DNA from: Hydrogenimonas thermophila
GTDB lineage: Bacteria; Campylobacterota; Campylobacteria; Campylobacterales; Hydrogenimonadaceae
DNA length: 44,337 bases
Reading direction: 5' to 3'
Assembly (NCBI RefSeq): GCF_900115615.1
Contig: NZ_FOXB01000016.1
Location: forward strand, 1 to 44,337
The position numbers were made by a program, and so were the translations under genes. The notes beneath the pieces were generated by a model. That model ran no database searches. It saw only the letters and a list, made by a program, of their open reading frames with translations, and was not told where the DNA came from. This document shows, in pieces, positions 32,743 through 42,240 of this stretch. The first letter of the stretch is position 1. Every line of letters starts with the position of its first letter.

Positions 32743-32764
32743 GTAAATTTTTAGTAAATTTTCT
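32743..32764 (-). promoter_or_regulatory. Pair of 11-bp direct repeats upstream of soxX
   Basis: Two consecutive repeats, GTAAATTTTTA and GTAAATTTTCT (read on the plus strand), sit about 46-67 bases upstream of the soxX start codon. Eleven-base spacing in the same orientation is how OmpR/PhoB-family regulators bind. A weak -10-like TACGAT lies closer to the gene (32732-32727, minus), putting the repeats around its -35. An activator site for the regulator encoded at 22235-22891 is inferred. Confidence 0.4.
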
Positions 32765-32786
32765 CTATATATACATATTTAAAAAA

Positions 32787-33689
32787 CTAATCTATCTGCT
32801 TACTCTTTCGATGGTACCTTTGTACAATCTCTGGATCTGGATGAAGAGTAGTTTTGGCTTTCTCTTTGCCTTTGTAAGGTATATGAGAAAGGACATATCG
32901 AATAGATTCTAATCTGGCAGATTTTTTGTCGTTGCTTTTAACAATAATCCAAGGAGAGTATGTAGTATGTGTTCTGCTAAACATCTCCTCTTTATAGTAG
33001 GTTATCTTATCCCACATCTTTTGTGCCTGCAAGTCTACAGGACTTAATTTCCACTGCTTCAAAGGATTGTTCATTCTCTCTTTAAATCTCTTTTTCTGCT
33101 CTTTTTTAGAAATGGAAAACCAAAATTTGATCATAATAATTCCATCATCTATAAGAGCGTGCTCTATTTCAGGGACTTCTTGCATAAACTTTTCATACTG
33201 CTCTTCAGTACAAAAACCAAATACCGGCTCTACAATAGCACGGTTATACCAGCTTCTATCAAAAAAGACTATTTCACCAGGATTAGGTAAGTGAGCAAAG
33301 TATCGTTGAAAGTAAAACTGTCCAGCTTCAACTTCTGTAGGTTTTGGTAGAGCTACAACTCTGTAGCGTCTTGGATTTAAACGCTCAGTAAAACGTTTTA
33401 TTGCCCCACCTTTACCAGCAGCGTCACGCCCTTCAAAAATGATAAGTACACGTTTTTTATTTTCATAAACCCAGTTTTGAAGTTTGATCAACTCTACTTG
33501 AAGATTTATGAGATCCTCTTCATATCTTACTGTTTTTAATGTTTTTTCTAAACTTTTGCCTTTGGCAAGAAGACATAAGCCACTTTTAGTACATAAATCA
33601 TCTAATGCTTTTTGAATATTTTTAATCTTTCTTTTCAGCTTTTTGTCATCAATACCCTTCTTTAACTCCTCAAGCTCCTCATATATCAT
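32787..33689 (-). CDS. ppk2: Polyphosphate kinase 2 (PPK2 family)
   Basis: This 300-residue P-loop kinase uses polyphosphate as donor to phosphorylate nucleotides (GDP or ADP). It has Walker A EGRDAAGKGG (86-95), the lid motif NPRRYRVVALPKPT and Walker B EIVFFDRSWYNRA. The sequence GVxxKFWFSIS-like stretch (MIKFWFSISKKEQKKRF) and the ending are of class I PPK2. AAGGA precedes the ATG by six bases. The leader has paired repeats that could fold in two ways. It lies upstream of soxX on the same strand. Confidence 0.9.
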   Translation of the reverse strand: MIYEELEELKKGIDDKKLKRKIKNIQKALDDLCTKSGLCLLAKGKSLEKTLKTVRYEEDLINLQVELIKLQNWVYENKKRVLIIFEGRDAAGKGGAIKRFTERLNPRRYRVVALPKPTEVEAGQFYFQRYFAHLPNPGEIVFFDRSWYNRAIVEPVFGFCTEEQYEKFMQEVPEIEHALIDDGIIMIKFWFSISKKEQKKRFKERMNNPLKQWKLSPVDLQAQKMWDKITYYKEEMFSRTHTTYSPWIIVKSNDKKSARLESIRYVLSHIPYKGKEKAKTTLHPDPEIVQRYHRKSKQID

Positions 33690-33700
33690 TATTAATCCTT

Positions 33701-33738
33701 ATTACTGTTGTTTTACACACAGTAATATTCTATTACTG
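33701..33738 (-). promoter_or_regulatory. Leader with mutually exclusive hairpins before ppk2
   Basis: On the minus strand segment A (CAGTAATA, 33738-33731), B (TATTACTGT, 33727-33719) and C (ACAGTAAT, 33708-33701) follow one another. B pairs perfectly with A (8 bp, GAA loop) or with C (8 bp, 10-base loop), but not both. C abuts the AAGGA ribosome site of ppk2. It may be a translation switch or an array of operator half-sites. Confidence 0.4.
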
Positions 33739-33760
33739 AAGTGATTAATTTAACTTAAAT

Positions 33761-34390
33761 TCAAAATAAAATTTCAGTTAGCTCAAGTGGTTTAGAAACA
33801 CTCTTTATATGAGACATCTCTTTAGGCAAAACTTTTGAATACCCCCAAGATGCAAAAATGGCATTTACATTAGCCTGCTCTGCTGCCATTATATCTTTTG
33901 GGCTATCTCCTATCATCCATATCTCATCATAGTTTGCAGCTTCACAGATTTTATGGATCATCTCTGGGTGTGGTTTAGGATTTTTAACAAGATCTGCACC
34001 TACAATATCTTTAAAACATCTCTCTATTCCATTATTTTGTAAAATAAGTTTTGATGTAACAGTAGGTGCATTGGTTGCTACAAAAAGTTCGCATTTGGCC
34101 CCAAGAAGATGATCTAACACTTCAATAATTCCATCAAATGTTTTTGCATTTAGCAAACACTGTTTACTGTAATGCTCTTCAAATAAATTTTCAGCTTCTG
34201 GTTCATAATTTTTTACACCATAAAACTCATAAGCAAGATTTAACCCAGGTATATTCATTAACTTTGTAATCTCATCAGCACTCATTGGCTCAAGACCATA
34301 AATCTCTCGTCTTACATGGTTAATAGAAGCAGTAATATCTGCATGCGTATCTACCAGTGTTCCGTCAAGATCAAAAATAACTGTTTTCAT
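33761..34390 (-). CDS. gph: HAD-family phosphatase (phosphoglycolate phosphatase-like)
   Basis: The 209-residue protein has HAD motif I DLDGTLVDT (nucleophile D7, acid D9), motif II ATNAPT, the lysine in KNPKPHPEM and motif IV IGDSPKDI. A helical cap of subclass I follows motif I. Phosphoglycolate is the usual substrate of this group, but other phosphates are possible. It lies between prmC and ppk2 on the same strand, with a 71-bp gap before ppk2. Confidence 0.8.
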   Translation of the reverse strand: MKTVIFDLDGTLVDTHADITASINHVRREIYGLEPMSADEITKLMNIPGLNLAYEFYGVKNYEPEAENLFEEHYSKQCLLNAKTFDGIIEVLDHLLGAKCELFVATNAPTVTSKLILQNNGIERCFKDIVGADLVKNPKPHPEMIHKICEAANYDEIWMIGDSPKDIMAAEQANVNAIFASWGYSKVLPKEMSHIKSVSKPLELTEILF

Positions 34391-34406
34391 AATTTAAAAA
34401 AATCTC

Positions 34407-35222
34407 CTATAATTTTAAATAGAATCCTCTATCTAAATCTGCCAAATCCTTATAAAAAATTGGTTCACTAAGATTCATACTCTTACAAAAATTAAAGATA
34501 GGTTCACGCTGATCATAACCCATTTCACAAACTAGATGAGGAATATCTCTATCTTTTGCTGTTAAGATAATTTTACGAAGTAATTCATCTCCTGACTCTC
34601 CTCCAATAAGAGCACTTTTTGGTTCAAACAAAACTGGTTTTGGCAAATCAAACTCTTTACAAATGTATGGAGGGTTGGAGACAATGATCTCTATATTTTT
34701 ATCAATGTTGTCTAGCAGATTGGTATTATACAGTTCTATACGGCTTTCAAGACCATATCTATTTATATTTTTTTTTGCATAGTTTAAAGCATCTTCAGAG
34801 ATATCTGTAGCAATAATTTTCAATTCTGGAAAAATTTTAGCTAGCATTATGCTTACTGCACCACTGCCTATGCCTATCTCACACATAACTTTTAGATTAT
34901 GTTTGCGTATGATCTCAGCTGCTTTATCTACAAGTAGCTCTGTTTCAGGTCTTGCTATTAAAACACCTGGTCCTACTTCAAGCTCAATATCATAAAATGA
35001 TACACGTCTAGTTATATACTCTATAGGCTCATACTCTTTTCTTCGTTTTACAAGTTTAAAAAACTCTTGAAGCTCACCAATCTCTTTATTACTATTCGTA
35101 TGAAGCCATACTCTATCTTGATTAAGATAGTATGACATCAATATCTCAGCTTCCAAACGCGGTCTTTGTGCTATATTTGAAAGCTCTTTTGCAGCAGTAC
35201 GCAACGCATCTTCTATTATCAT
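34407..35222 (-). CDS. prmC: Release-factor glutamine N5-methyltransferase PrmC
   Basis: The enzyme methylates the glutamine of the GGQ motif of release factors RF1 and RF2. The 271-residue protein has the N-terminal helical substrate domain, the SAM motif CEIGIGSGAVSI and the catalytic NPPY (IIVSNPPYICKEF). The ATG overlaps the M48 peptidase stop by 4 bp (ATGA). The usual neighbour prfA is not here. Confidence 0.9.
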   Translation of the reverse strand: MIIEDALRTAAKELSNIAQRPRLEAEILMSYYLNQDRVWLHTNSNKEIGELQEFFKLVKRRKEYEPIEYITRRVSFYDIELEVGPGVLIARPETELLVDKAAEIIRKHNLKVMCEIGIGSGAVSIMLAKIFPELKIIATDISEDALNYAKKNINRYGLESRIELYNTNLLDNIDKNIEIIVSNPPYICKEFDLPKPVLFEPKSALIGGESGDELLRKIILTAKDRDIPHLVCEMGYDQREPIFNFCKSMNLSEPIFYKDLADLDRGFYLKL

Positions 35223-36469
35223 ATATTACAATCACCTTTAAGTGCTTCATCTCTATTTTCAAACTTTATACTTTTATCACCCAATGCTTTTAATCGCTCT
35301 ACTACAGGTGGATGGGAATGATAAAAAAAGATTGTAAGTTTATGAGATAGAGGAAAACTCTTATTTTCATCAACCAGTTTTTTAAGTGCACTTATTAAGT
35401 CTTCACTATTTCCATGAATTTCAACAGCATATCTATCTGCTTCATACTCATTACGTCTGCTCACAAGGCTCATAACAGGCATAAATATAAACAGATATAC
35501 AGAAATCAAAAGCATAAATAGAATCTCTATCATTGCAGGAGTCTCTCTAACTCCAAGCTCCATAAATAGTTGCGAAGGAAGATGTCCTAAAATATAAAAT
35601 CCAACAAATAAAATTGCTCCTAGCATTGCAATATTTTTATATATATCATTATGTTTAAAGTGACCAAGTTCATGTCCTAAAACAGCTAAAAGTTCATTAT
35701 TGCTGAGTTTATCAAGCAGAGTATCAAATAAAACTACCCGTTTTGATTTGCCAAGACCTCCAAAATATGCATTTAATCTTGCATCACGCTTACTTGCATC
35801 AACAACAAATACCCCTTCACTCTCAAATCCACTTTTTTGGAGTAAATTTTTTATTTTTTCACTTAAAGCTTCATCTTTAAGAGGTGTAAACTTGTTGAAC
35901 ATTGGTGCAATGTATGTTGGAAAAAGAAGGTTAAGCAGTACAATTACAGAGAAGATAAGTAAGAAACTGAAAAACCACCAAGATGGAACATTAATAATGA
36001 TCCAAGCTACTGACGCACTTAAAATAGATGCTATTATTAAAGTTAACAATCCACCTTTTATCTGATCTTTTATAAAAAGTTCCGGAGTTGAGTGATTAAA
36101 TTTAAATCTCTCATCAATAACAAAAGTTTGATATATAGTAAATGGCAACTCTACAATATAGTTAACTATTAAAAATATATTTACGGCTATAGCCGCTTGT
36201 ATAACTGGGTCAATATTCCAAGTCATTGTATCTATCCACCGTATTCCCCACGAAAGCCAAAAGATAAAGAGAGCATACTCAACAAGCGTTTCTAAAATTT
36301 TAAGACGCTCATTGGTAATGAGATACTTTGCAGACTTTATCCAGCTACTTGGTTTCATAAGTACAGGAGGCATATCTTTTGCTTTTGAAACATACCCTAT
36401 TTGCATAACACTTATATATATCTTTATCAATACATACAAAAAGAATATAATAGATAAAACTTCAACCAT
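35219..36469 (-). CDS. M48-family membrane metallopeptidase (Ste24-like)
   Basis: The 416-residue protein has several membrane segments and an N-terminal CAAX-protease (Ste24) region. The zinc motif HELGHFKHND lies near residue 265, with the third ligand in RRNEYEADRYAV. Ste24-like proteases cleave CAAX proteins in eukaryotes; in bacteria they act more like HtpX in membrane protein quality control. The substrate is unknown. It is translationally coupled to prmC and divergent from the uup-type gene. Confidence 0.87.
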   Translation of the reverse strand: MVEVLSIIFFLYVLIKIYISVMQIGYVSKAKDMPPVLMKPSSWIKSAKYLITNERLKILETLVEYALFIFWLSWGIRWIDTMTWNIDPVIQAAIAVNIFLIVNYIVELPFTIYQTFVIDERFKFNHSTPELFIKDQIKGGLLTLIIASILSASVAWIIINVPSWWFFSFLLIFSVIVLLNLLFPTYIAPMFNKFTPLKDEALSEKIKNLLQKSGFESEGVFVVDASKRDARLNAYFGGLGKSKRVVLFDTLLDKLSNNELLAVLGHELGHFKHNDIYKNIAMLGAILFVGFYILGHLPSQLFMELGVRETPAMIEILFMLLISVYLFIFMPVMSLVSRRNEYEADRYAVEIHGNSEDLISALKKLVDENKSFPLSHKLTIFFYHSHPPVVERLKALGDKSIKFENRDEALKGDCNI

Positions 36470-36572
36470 TTTTTACTATCCTTTTATTCAGATTAGGTGG
36501 ATTATAGCCAATATAGGTTAAAATTCCATTCAATAATATTAATTTAACTCAACTTTATAAGAAAAGGTATCT

Positions 36573-38516
36573 ATGGCACTTGTAGACCTACTGGAAGTCG
36601 ATAAACAGTTTGAATCGCAGATTATTTTTCAAGGCATAAATTTTCATATTGATGAGTATGAACGCATTGTTATTGTTGGACGAAATGGTAGTGGTAAATC
36701 AACACTAATGAAGATAGTCAGTGGTGAAATTGAACCAGATGCAGGAAAAAGAATTGTTAGACAAGGGTTAAAAATTGAGATGCTGGCTCAGCAACCAGTG
36801 TTTGAAGCGGGACTTAGTGTACGAGAAGCTATAGAAAATGAGTTGACTGAAATCCAAGAAGCAAAAAAAAGATATGAAGTTATCTCTGCAAAATTGGCTG
36901 AAGATTTTGACAATAAATCACTGCTTGAAGAGCATTCAAAGCTATCAGCTTTTTTGGATTTCCACAATGCTTGGAACCTTGATGATAAAATTGAGCGTAT
37001 TTTAAAAGAGTTTGATCTTAAAATTTATGAAGTTCGTCCTGTAAACCTACTAAGTGGGGGAGAACAAAGACGTGTAGCTCTTGCCTCATTACTTCTTAAA
37101 AAGCCAGATATTCTTTTATTAGATGAGCCAACCAACCATCTTGATGTGTATATGGTTGAATTTTTAGAAGAGTTACTTCTTAAAGAGAAATTTACACTAT
37201 TGCTTATATCTCACGACAGATACTTCATAGACCGCATAGCCACACGAACAGTTGAGATAGATGATCATAAACTTCGTAGTTTTAAAGGTGGATATGAGAG
37301 CTATCTGCAACAAAAAGAGGCTCTTTTGCATGCAATGCGTAAAGAGCATGAAAATCTTTTAAAACTTCTAAAAGCTGAAGAGGAGTGGCTTAACCGTGGT
37401 GTAAAAGCTCGTCTAAAACGTAATGAAGGAAGAAAAAAACGTGTTTTAGAGATGAGAGAGCAGGCAAAGAAAAATCCTGCAATGATACGAAAAATAAAGC
37501 TGGAATTGGAAAGAGAAAAGCACCACTTTAATCGTGAAGATGGAGTAAGCCGCAAAAAAGTACTCTTTGAGATAGAACATCTTGAAAAAAGGCTTGGCGA
37601 TAAACTTCTTATACACAACTTTTCAAACAGAATACTTCAAAAAGATCGCATAGCTATTGTTGGTAAAAATGGTAGCGGTAAATCAACACTTTTAAAACTT
37701 CTTCTTGGAAGAGAAAAGCCAGATGGAGGAGTCATAAAACGTGGAGATTTTACTATAGGTTACTTTGATCAGCACCGTGAAATGTTAGATGACAATAAAA
37801 ACCTTATAGAGACTTTCTGTCCATTTGGCGGTGACAGGGTTGATGTACAGGGTAAAAATATGCACGTATTTGGATATCTTAAAAATTTCCTCTTTCCAAA
37901 GGAGTATTTGGATAAAAAGATAGGAGTACTAAGCGGTGGTGAAAAGAATCGTGTTGCACTTGCCCTGCTTTTTACTAAAAAGGTTGACTGCCTAATTTTG
38001 GATGAACCAACTAACGACCTTGATATTCCAACAATTAACATTTTAGAAGAGTATCTGCTAAATTTCCCAGGTGCACTCATCTTTGTAAGCCACGATAGAT
38101 ACTTTGTAGATAAAATTGCAAAGAAACTATTTATATTTAAAGGTGAAGGTATTGTTGAAGAGAGTTATCAACCCTACTCTGAATTTCTTGCTATTGAAAA
38201 AGAGATTAAAAATATTGAGCAGTTTGAACACGAAATTGAGATAGAAAAAGAGAAACCAAAAGTTGAGCCTAAAAAACGTAAGAAAAAATTGAGTTATAAT
38301 GAAAAACGCGAGTTAGAGTCACTGCCTGAAGAGATAGAGTCACTTGAAAACCGTATTGCAGAGATTAATGCTTGCCTTGCAGACCCTAAGTGTTACCAAG
38401 AAAAAGGTATTCAAAATCTAACTGATGAATTAAATAAACTGGAAGTTGAGTATAATTTAAAAGCTGATCGATACCTTGAACTTTTAGAATTGCAAGAAGA
38501 GCTGGAAGGAGAGTAA
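36573..38516 (+). CDS. uup: ABC-F ATPase, Uup type
   Basis: This 647-residue soluble ABC-F protein has two complete nucleotide-binding domains: first P-loop GRNGSGKST with LSGGEQRR and DEPTNHLD; second GKNGSGKST with LSGGEKNR and DEPTNDLD. A charged linker lies between them. The C-terminal 90 residues (lysine-rich KPKVEPKKRKKKLSYNE then a long coiled coil) form the Uup CTD that binds DNA or branched structures. AAAGG lies before the ATG. The downstream thioredoxin starts 3 bp after its stop. Confidence 0.88.
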   Translation: MALVDLLEVDKQFESQIIFQGINFHIDEYERIVIVGRNGSGKSTLMKIVSGEIEPDAGKRIVRQGLKIEMLAQQPVFEAGLSVREAIENELTEIQEAKKRYEVISAKLAEDFDNKSLLEEHSKLSAFLDFHNAWNLDDKIERILKEFDLKIYEVRPVNLLSGGEQRRVALASLLLKKPDILLLDEPTNHLDVYMVEFLEELLLKEKFTLLLISHDRYFIDRIATRTVEIDDHKLRSFKGGYESYLQQKEALLHAMRKEHENLLKLLKAEEEWLNRGVKARLKRNEGRKKRVLEMREQAKKNPAMIRKIKLELEREKHHFNREDGVSRKKVLFEIEHLEKRLGDKLLIHNFSNRILQKDRIAIVGKNGSGKSTLLKLLLGREKPDGGVIKRGDFTIGYFDQHREMLDDNKNLIETFCPFGGDRVDVQGKNMHVFGYLKNFLFPKEYLDKKIGVLSGGEKNRVALALLFTKKVDCLILDEPTNDLDIPTINILEEYLLNFPGALIFVSHDRYFVDKIAKKLFIFKGEGIVEESYQPYSEFLAIEKEIKNIEQFEHEIEIEKEKPKVEPKKRKKKLSYNEKRELESLPEEIESLENRIAEINACLADPKCYQEKGIQNLTDELNKLEVEYNLKADRYLELLELQEELEGE

Positions 38517-38519
38517 AGA

Positions 38520-38855
38520 ATGGAAAATAGTCAACAAATATCGTTAACAACAATTCAAGATGAGATTCGTAATGAAACAGGAGTCATGCTCTACTTTTGG
38601 GGTGAGCATTGCAATGTCTGTCATGCTCTGCAACCCAAACTCTTTGAAGCATTTGAAGAAAATTTTCCAGCCATTAAACTAATCACCATAGATGTTGCTG
38701 AACATGCCAATATTGCCGCACACTTTGGTGTTTTCTCGATTCCAACAGCGATCATATTTTTAGATGGAAAAGAGTTTGCCCGTGTCAGTCGAAATGTGAG
38801 TATTCCAGCACTTATCAAGCAAATAGAACGTCCATACAAAATCTTGACATTATAA
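38520..38855 (+). CDS. Thioredoxin-family protein (CNVC)
   Basis: The 111-residue protein has a thioredoxin fold with a CNVC active-site pair (C31, C34) in FWGEHCNVCHAL and the cis-proline FSIPTAIIF. No signal peptide is seen, so it is cytoplasmic. The unusual CNVC and the histidine after the pair separate it from the CGPC of general thioredoxin; its partner is unknown. It is joined to the uup-type gene by 3 bp. Confidence 0.85.
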   Translation: MENSQQISLTTIQDEIRNETGVMLYFWGEHCNVCHALQPKLFEAFEENFPAIKLITIDVAEHANIAAHFGVFSIPTAIIFLDGKEFARVSRNVSIPALIKQIERPYKILTL

Positions 38856-38985
38856 AATTTCTTCCAACAACTATTCTAGTATCAGACATTTACTAACCTT
38901 ACATAATTTGAAGATTTTTACGATTTGAGCTAAAAAATTGCATGATTAAAAATGCATAAAGTTATTTATTAAATTAACTTAAATT

Positions 38986-38991
38986 TATAAT
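38986..38991 (+). promoter_or_regulatory. Likely -10 element of the c-type cytochrome gene
   Basis: TATAAT lies 57 bases before the cytochrome start codon in a strongly AT-rich region that also has T-rich tracts further upstream. No matching -35 hexamer is visible. The rest of the 190-bp gap (38856-39047) holds no other feature. Confidence 0.5.
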
Positions 38992-39047
38992 GTCGTTCGA
39001 AATACAATTGGGGTAGACTGCTCTTATCTCTTATGAAAGGAGTTGCC

Positions 39048-39491
39048 ATGAAAAAAATACTCTTGGCACTTGGACTAGGAATTATAATGTTGGTCGCTGG
39101 TCAAGCTGAAAAACCTTTGACTCCAGAGCAAAAAGCTCTAAAAAATACGATGCAAACCTTGTCCAAAGGACTGATGCGCATTCAAAAAGCAATTTTATAC
39201 AATAACAAACAGGAACTACTTGCAGGTATACGAATGCTTAAAACAGTAGAGACAGGCTTTTTGACAAGACATGGTGAAGCATTAAAAAAGTATATGCCCA
39301 AAAATCCAAATTTTGCTATAAGTTTTGCAAAACTTAGTGAAAAGAATATCGAACGCTATGTCCGTATGATGCGAAGCGACATCTATTCAAAACGCGACTA
39401 CAGCAGAATAACAGCGGGTTATACCCATATCATGCAAGAGTGTATAGGCTGTCATCAAAAAATAAGACAATGGAAATGGGAAGAAAATTAA
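39048..39491 (+). CDS. Periplasmic c-type cytochrome, cytochrome c'-like
   Basis: The 147-residue protein has a signal peptide (MKKILLALGLGIIMLVAGQA) and a helical body with the only heme motif near the C-terminus, CIGCH (C132-H136). Heme at the C-terminal end of a four-helix bundle is the plan of cytochromes c' and c556. Function in respiration or in binding NO or CO is possible. The ATG at 39048 has AAAGGAG five bases upstream; the one at 39033 lacks a site. It is monocistronic and convergent with the flavoprotein gene. Confidence 0.8.
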   Translation: MKKILLALGLGIIMLVAGQAEKPLTPEQKALKNTMQTLSKGLMRIQKAILYNNKQELLAGIRMLKTVETGFLTRHGEALKKYMPKNPNFAISFAKLSEKNIERYVRMMRSDIYSKRDYSRITAGYTHIMQECIGCHQKIRQWKWEEN

Positions 39492-39506
39492 TTTAAATAT
39501 ATTAAA

Positions 39507-40730
39507 CTAAGGGTGCCTTTTCATAGAGTTACCTGCCAAATAACCGCTTGCCCAGGCAAAGTGGAGATTATACCCTCCCCTTTTGCCAACAATATCGAGT
39601 ACTTCACCTGCAAAATAGAGACCAGCAACCTTTTTTGATTCCATTGTTTTAGGATCAACTTCAGCTGTATCTACACCACCACCTGCCACTTCAGCATGTT
39701 TGTATCCATGTGTATCTGTAACATCAAAACGCCAATCAAGAGTTTGAGATGCTATACGTCTTAACAGTTTTGCTCCAGCTTCAACTGCCAATATAGTACT
39801 ATCTATCTTTAAAGAGTCAATAAGTACTTGTACTATCTTATATGGTAACAACCCTTCTAAAAGTGATTCTATTGTTAAATAAGGTGCCAGCTTTGCTGTA
39901 CGTTGTAAATATGATACTAATGCTTGACGATCAAATGATGGTAAAAGATTAACTCCAATTGTTACCTTCTCTCCTTGAGTAAGTGCCGGTACAGCAAAAG
40001 ATGATATATCAAGTATGGCAAACCCTGAAACACCATAGCGTGTAAATAGCAGATCACCTCCTATTGTTACCTCTTTTTTTCCATTTATGTATAGTGTTAC
40101 TTCAGCATCACACTTTACACCACTCATTCGCTCATGCCATCTATCTGCTAAATGTAAACCTACTAACGTTGGATAAGTTGGAACTATTGTATGACCAAAA
40201 GATTTGGCAAACTTGTAACCGCTATCACTACCGCCAAGCTGTGGTGCTGCAGGTGAGCCTGTAGAGATTAGAAGTTTGTTATAACTCTCTTTTTTATCAG
40301 AAGTTTCAACAACAAATTTGTCTGAAACCTTTTTAACAGAATTAACAGTTGTTTGTGTAACTATCTTAACACCAAGGTAGAGCGTATAACATTTCAAAGA
40401 GTTTTGAACAGATTTAGCTGTATTGCTAAGTGGATAACATCGTCCATCAGGCTTAGCTTCAAGCAATAGCCCAATCGATTCACAAAAACGCTCAAAAGCT
40501 TTAAAATCAAACTGTTTAAGTGCAAAATTTACAAAAGATGGATGACGACCAAAATAGTCATTAAAAGATAGTGAAGTGTTGGAAATGTTACATCTTCCAT
40601 TACCGGAAGCTAGGATCTTTTTACCAACTTCACTGTTTTGTTCGTAAAGATCTACTTTGACTCCGGCTTTGGCAGCTGTGATAGCTGCCATTAGCCCTGC
40701 GGCTCCACCGCCTATAATGGCTACGTGCAT
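39507..40730 (-). CDS. HI0933/YhiN-family FAD-dependent oxidoreductase
   Basis: This 407-residue flavoprotein has the Rossmann motif AIIGGGAAGLMAAITAAKAG at its start, the VGKKILASGNGRCNISN segment and the C-terminal AGEVLDIVGKRGGYNLHFAWASG that is typical of the HI0933/YhiN (BaiN-like) group. The substrate is unknown. The ATG overlaps the thrC stop (TAATG). Confidence 0.88.
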   Translation of the reverse strand: MHVAIIGGGAAGLMAAITAAKAGVKVDLYEQNSEVGKKILASGNGRCNISNTSLSFNDYFGRHPSFVNFALKQFDFKAFERFCESIGLLLEAKPDGRCYPLSNTAKSVQNSLKCYTLYLGVKIVTQTTVNSVKKVSDKFVVETSDKKESYNKLLISTGSPAAPQLGGSDSGYKFAKSFGHTIVPTYPTLVGLHLADRWHERMSGVKCDAEVTLYINGKKEVTIGGDLLFTRYGVSGFAILDISSFAVPALTQGEKVTIGVNLLPSFDRQALVSYLQRTAKLAPYLTIESLLEGLLPYKIVQVLIDSLKIDSTILAVEAGAKLLRRIASQTLDWRFDVTDTHGYKHAEVAGGGVDTAEVDPKTMESKKVAGLYFAGEVLDIVGKRGGYNLHFAWASGYLAGNSMKRHP

Positions 40731-42196
40731 TATATAAACTTAAGAATCTCTTCCTCAATCTTCTCTTTATCAATTACCGTTTTATGAACAATCGGTTTTT
40801 CAAAGAGTTCAGCAATCATTTTAGGTACAGGTACATTAAACTTCTCACTGATCCACTTCAATGCATCAAGATCACGCTCCACTTCTCGTCCTAGAGCTTC
40901 ACAAACAGTTGGACTAAATTTCGTCCACTCAGCAGTTGAATAGATGATTGTTTTAAGGCTCTTTTTTCGTAAGTTTTTATATGCTTTAAAACATGTAGCT
41001 GTATGAGGGTCCATAATATACCCTTTTTTGGCATACTCAGCTATAACCTCCTTACCCTCTTCATCACTGCTGAATGTTGCATCAAAATCTTCACGTAGAA
41101 TCTCTAGCTCTTCGTGAGTTAGCTTATATTTGCCATTTTCAGCCAAATCATCCATTAATTGCTTAGTTCTGCTACTTCCAAACTTATCAAAAAGGATACG
41201 TTCAACATTAGATGACTTCAAAATATCCATTGCAGGAGATGTTGTTTGAATAAGTGACTTGCAAGTAAGGTCATACTCACCTTTTGTAATCAGATCAGTT
41301 AGAATATTGTTTATATTGGATGAAATCAGAATTTTTTCAACAGGCAATCCCATTTTCTTTGCATAGTAACCACCTAAAGCATTTCCGAAGTTTCCACTTG
41401 GAACTACAAGATAGACTGTTTCGCCTAAGCTGATTTCACCACGTTTTACAAGCTCTAAATAGCTATGAACATGGTAAATAATTTGGAAAATAATACGACC
41501 AAAGTTTACAGAGTTTGCGGCTGAAAGCTGTGTATTGCTCTCTTGCAGTTTTGCTTTGAAACTATCACTTGCAAGTAAGCTTTTTAGTGCTGTTTGGGCA
41601 TCATCAAAGTCACCATTTATTCCGATCACCTTTTCATTGTTTGCCTCTTCAGTAACCATCTGCAAACGCTGAACATCACTTGTTCCACCACCAGGGTATA
41701 GACAAGCCACTTTTACATTTGATGCATTTTTAAAAGTTTCTAATGTTGCAGGACCTGTATCACCGCTTGTAGCCGCCATAATTAGGTAGTGCTCTTTGCG
41801 TTTTTCAGCAAGTTTGGAGAGAATGTAGCCAAATGGCTGAAGTGCCATATCTTTAAAAGCACGAGTTGGTCCATGCCACAACTCACTTACGAAAGCATCA
41901 TCTTCTACTTTTTTCAATGGTACCGGATCATTTGGATCATCAAATGCATCATAACGATCAAGAGCAGCATTAAGATCAACTTCCGCTATATCTACATCAA
42001 ACTTCTCAAAAAGTGCTTTGCAAAGCTCTTTGTAGTGACTATTGGAGTGTGCTTTAAAAAAGTCAAAATCAAGAGTTGGCAGCTTTTTAGGAACATATAG
42101 CCCACCAAAACTTGCACTTGGACTTAAAATTGCCTGACTAAATGTAACTTCTGCTGGTTTTACTCCATCATTTCCACGAGTTTCTATAAATGTCAT
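40730..42196 (-). CDS. thrC: Threonine synthase
   Basis: This 488-residue PLP enzyme converts O-phosphohomoserine to threonine. The PLP lysine is in GPTRAFKDMALQP, the phosphate loop is SGDTGPA and a second glycine-rich region is PSGNFGNALGG. Length and order fit the longer bacterial/fungal ThrC class. AGGAA lies before the ATG. It is coupled to the YhiN-type flavoprotein gene downstream, with no evident functional link. Confidence 0.93.
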   Translation of the reverse strand: MTFIETRGNDGVKPAEVTFSQAILSPSASFGGLYVPKKLPTLDFDFFKAHSNSHYKELCKALFEKFDVDIAEVDLNAALDRYDAFDDPNDPVPLKKVEDDAFVSELWHGPTRAFKDMALQPFGYILSKLAEKRKEHYLIMAATSGDTGPATLETFKNASNVKVACLYPGGGTSDVQRLQMVTEEANNEKVIGINGDFDDAQTALKSLLASDSFKAKLQESNTQLSAANSVNFGRIIFQIIYHVHSYLELVKRGEISLGETVYLVVPSGNFGNALGGYYAKKMGLPVEKILISSNINNILTDLITKGEYDLTCKSLIQTTSPAMDILKSSNVERILFDKFGSSRTKQLMDDLAENGKYKLTHEELEILREDFDATFSSDEEGKEVIAEYAKKGYIMDPHTATCFKAYKNLRKKSLKTIIYSTAEWTKFSPTVCEALGREVERDLDALKWISEKFNVPVPKMIAELFEKPIVHKTVIDKEKIEEEILKFI

Positions 42197-42240
42197 AGAC
42201 TTTCCTGACTATTTTTTTGTGCGATTATATCTAAATCAAG

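Noticed and set aside
37301-37618. 105-codon minus-strand frame opposite the Uup-type gene
   Set aside because: Serine- and arginine-rich composition typical of antisense reading of lysine/glutamate-rich coiled coil.
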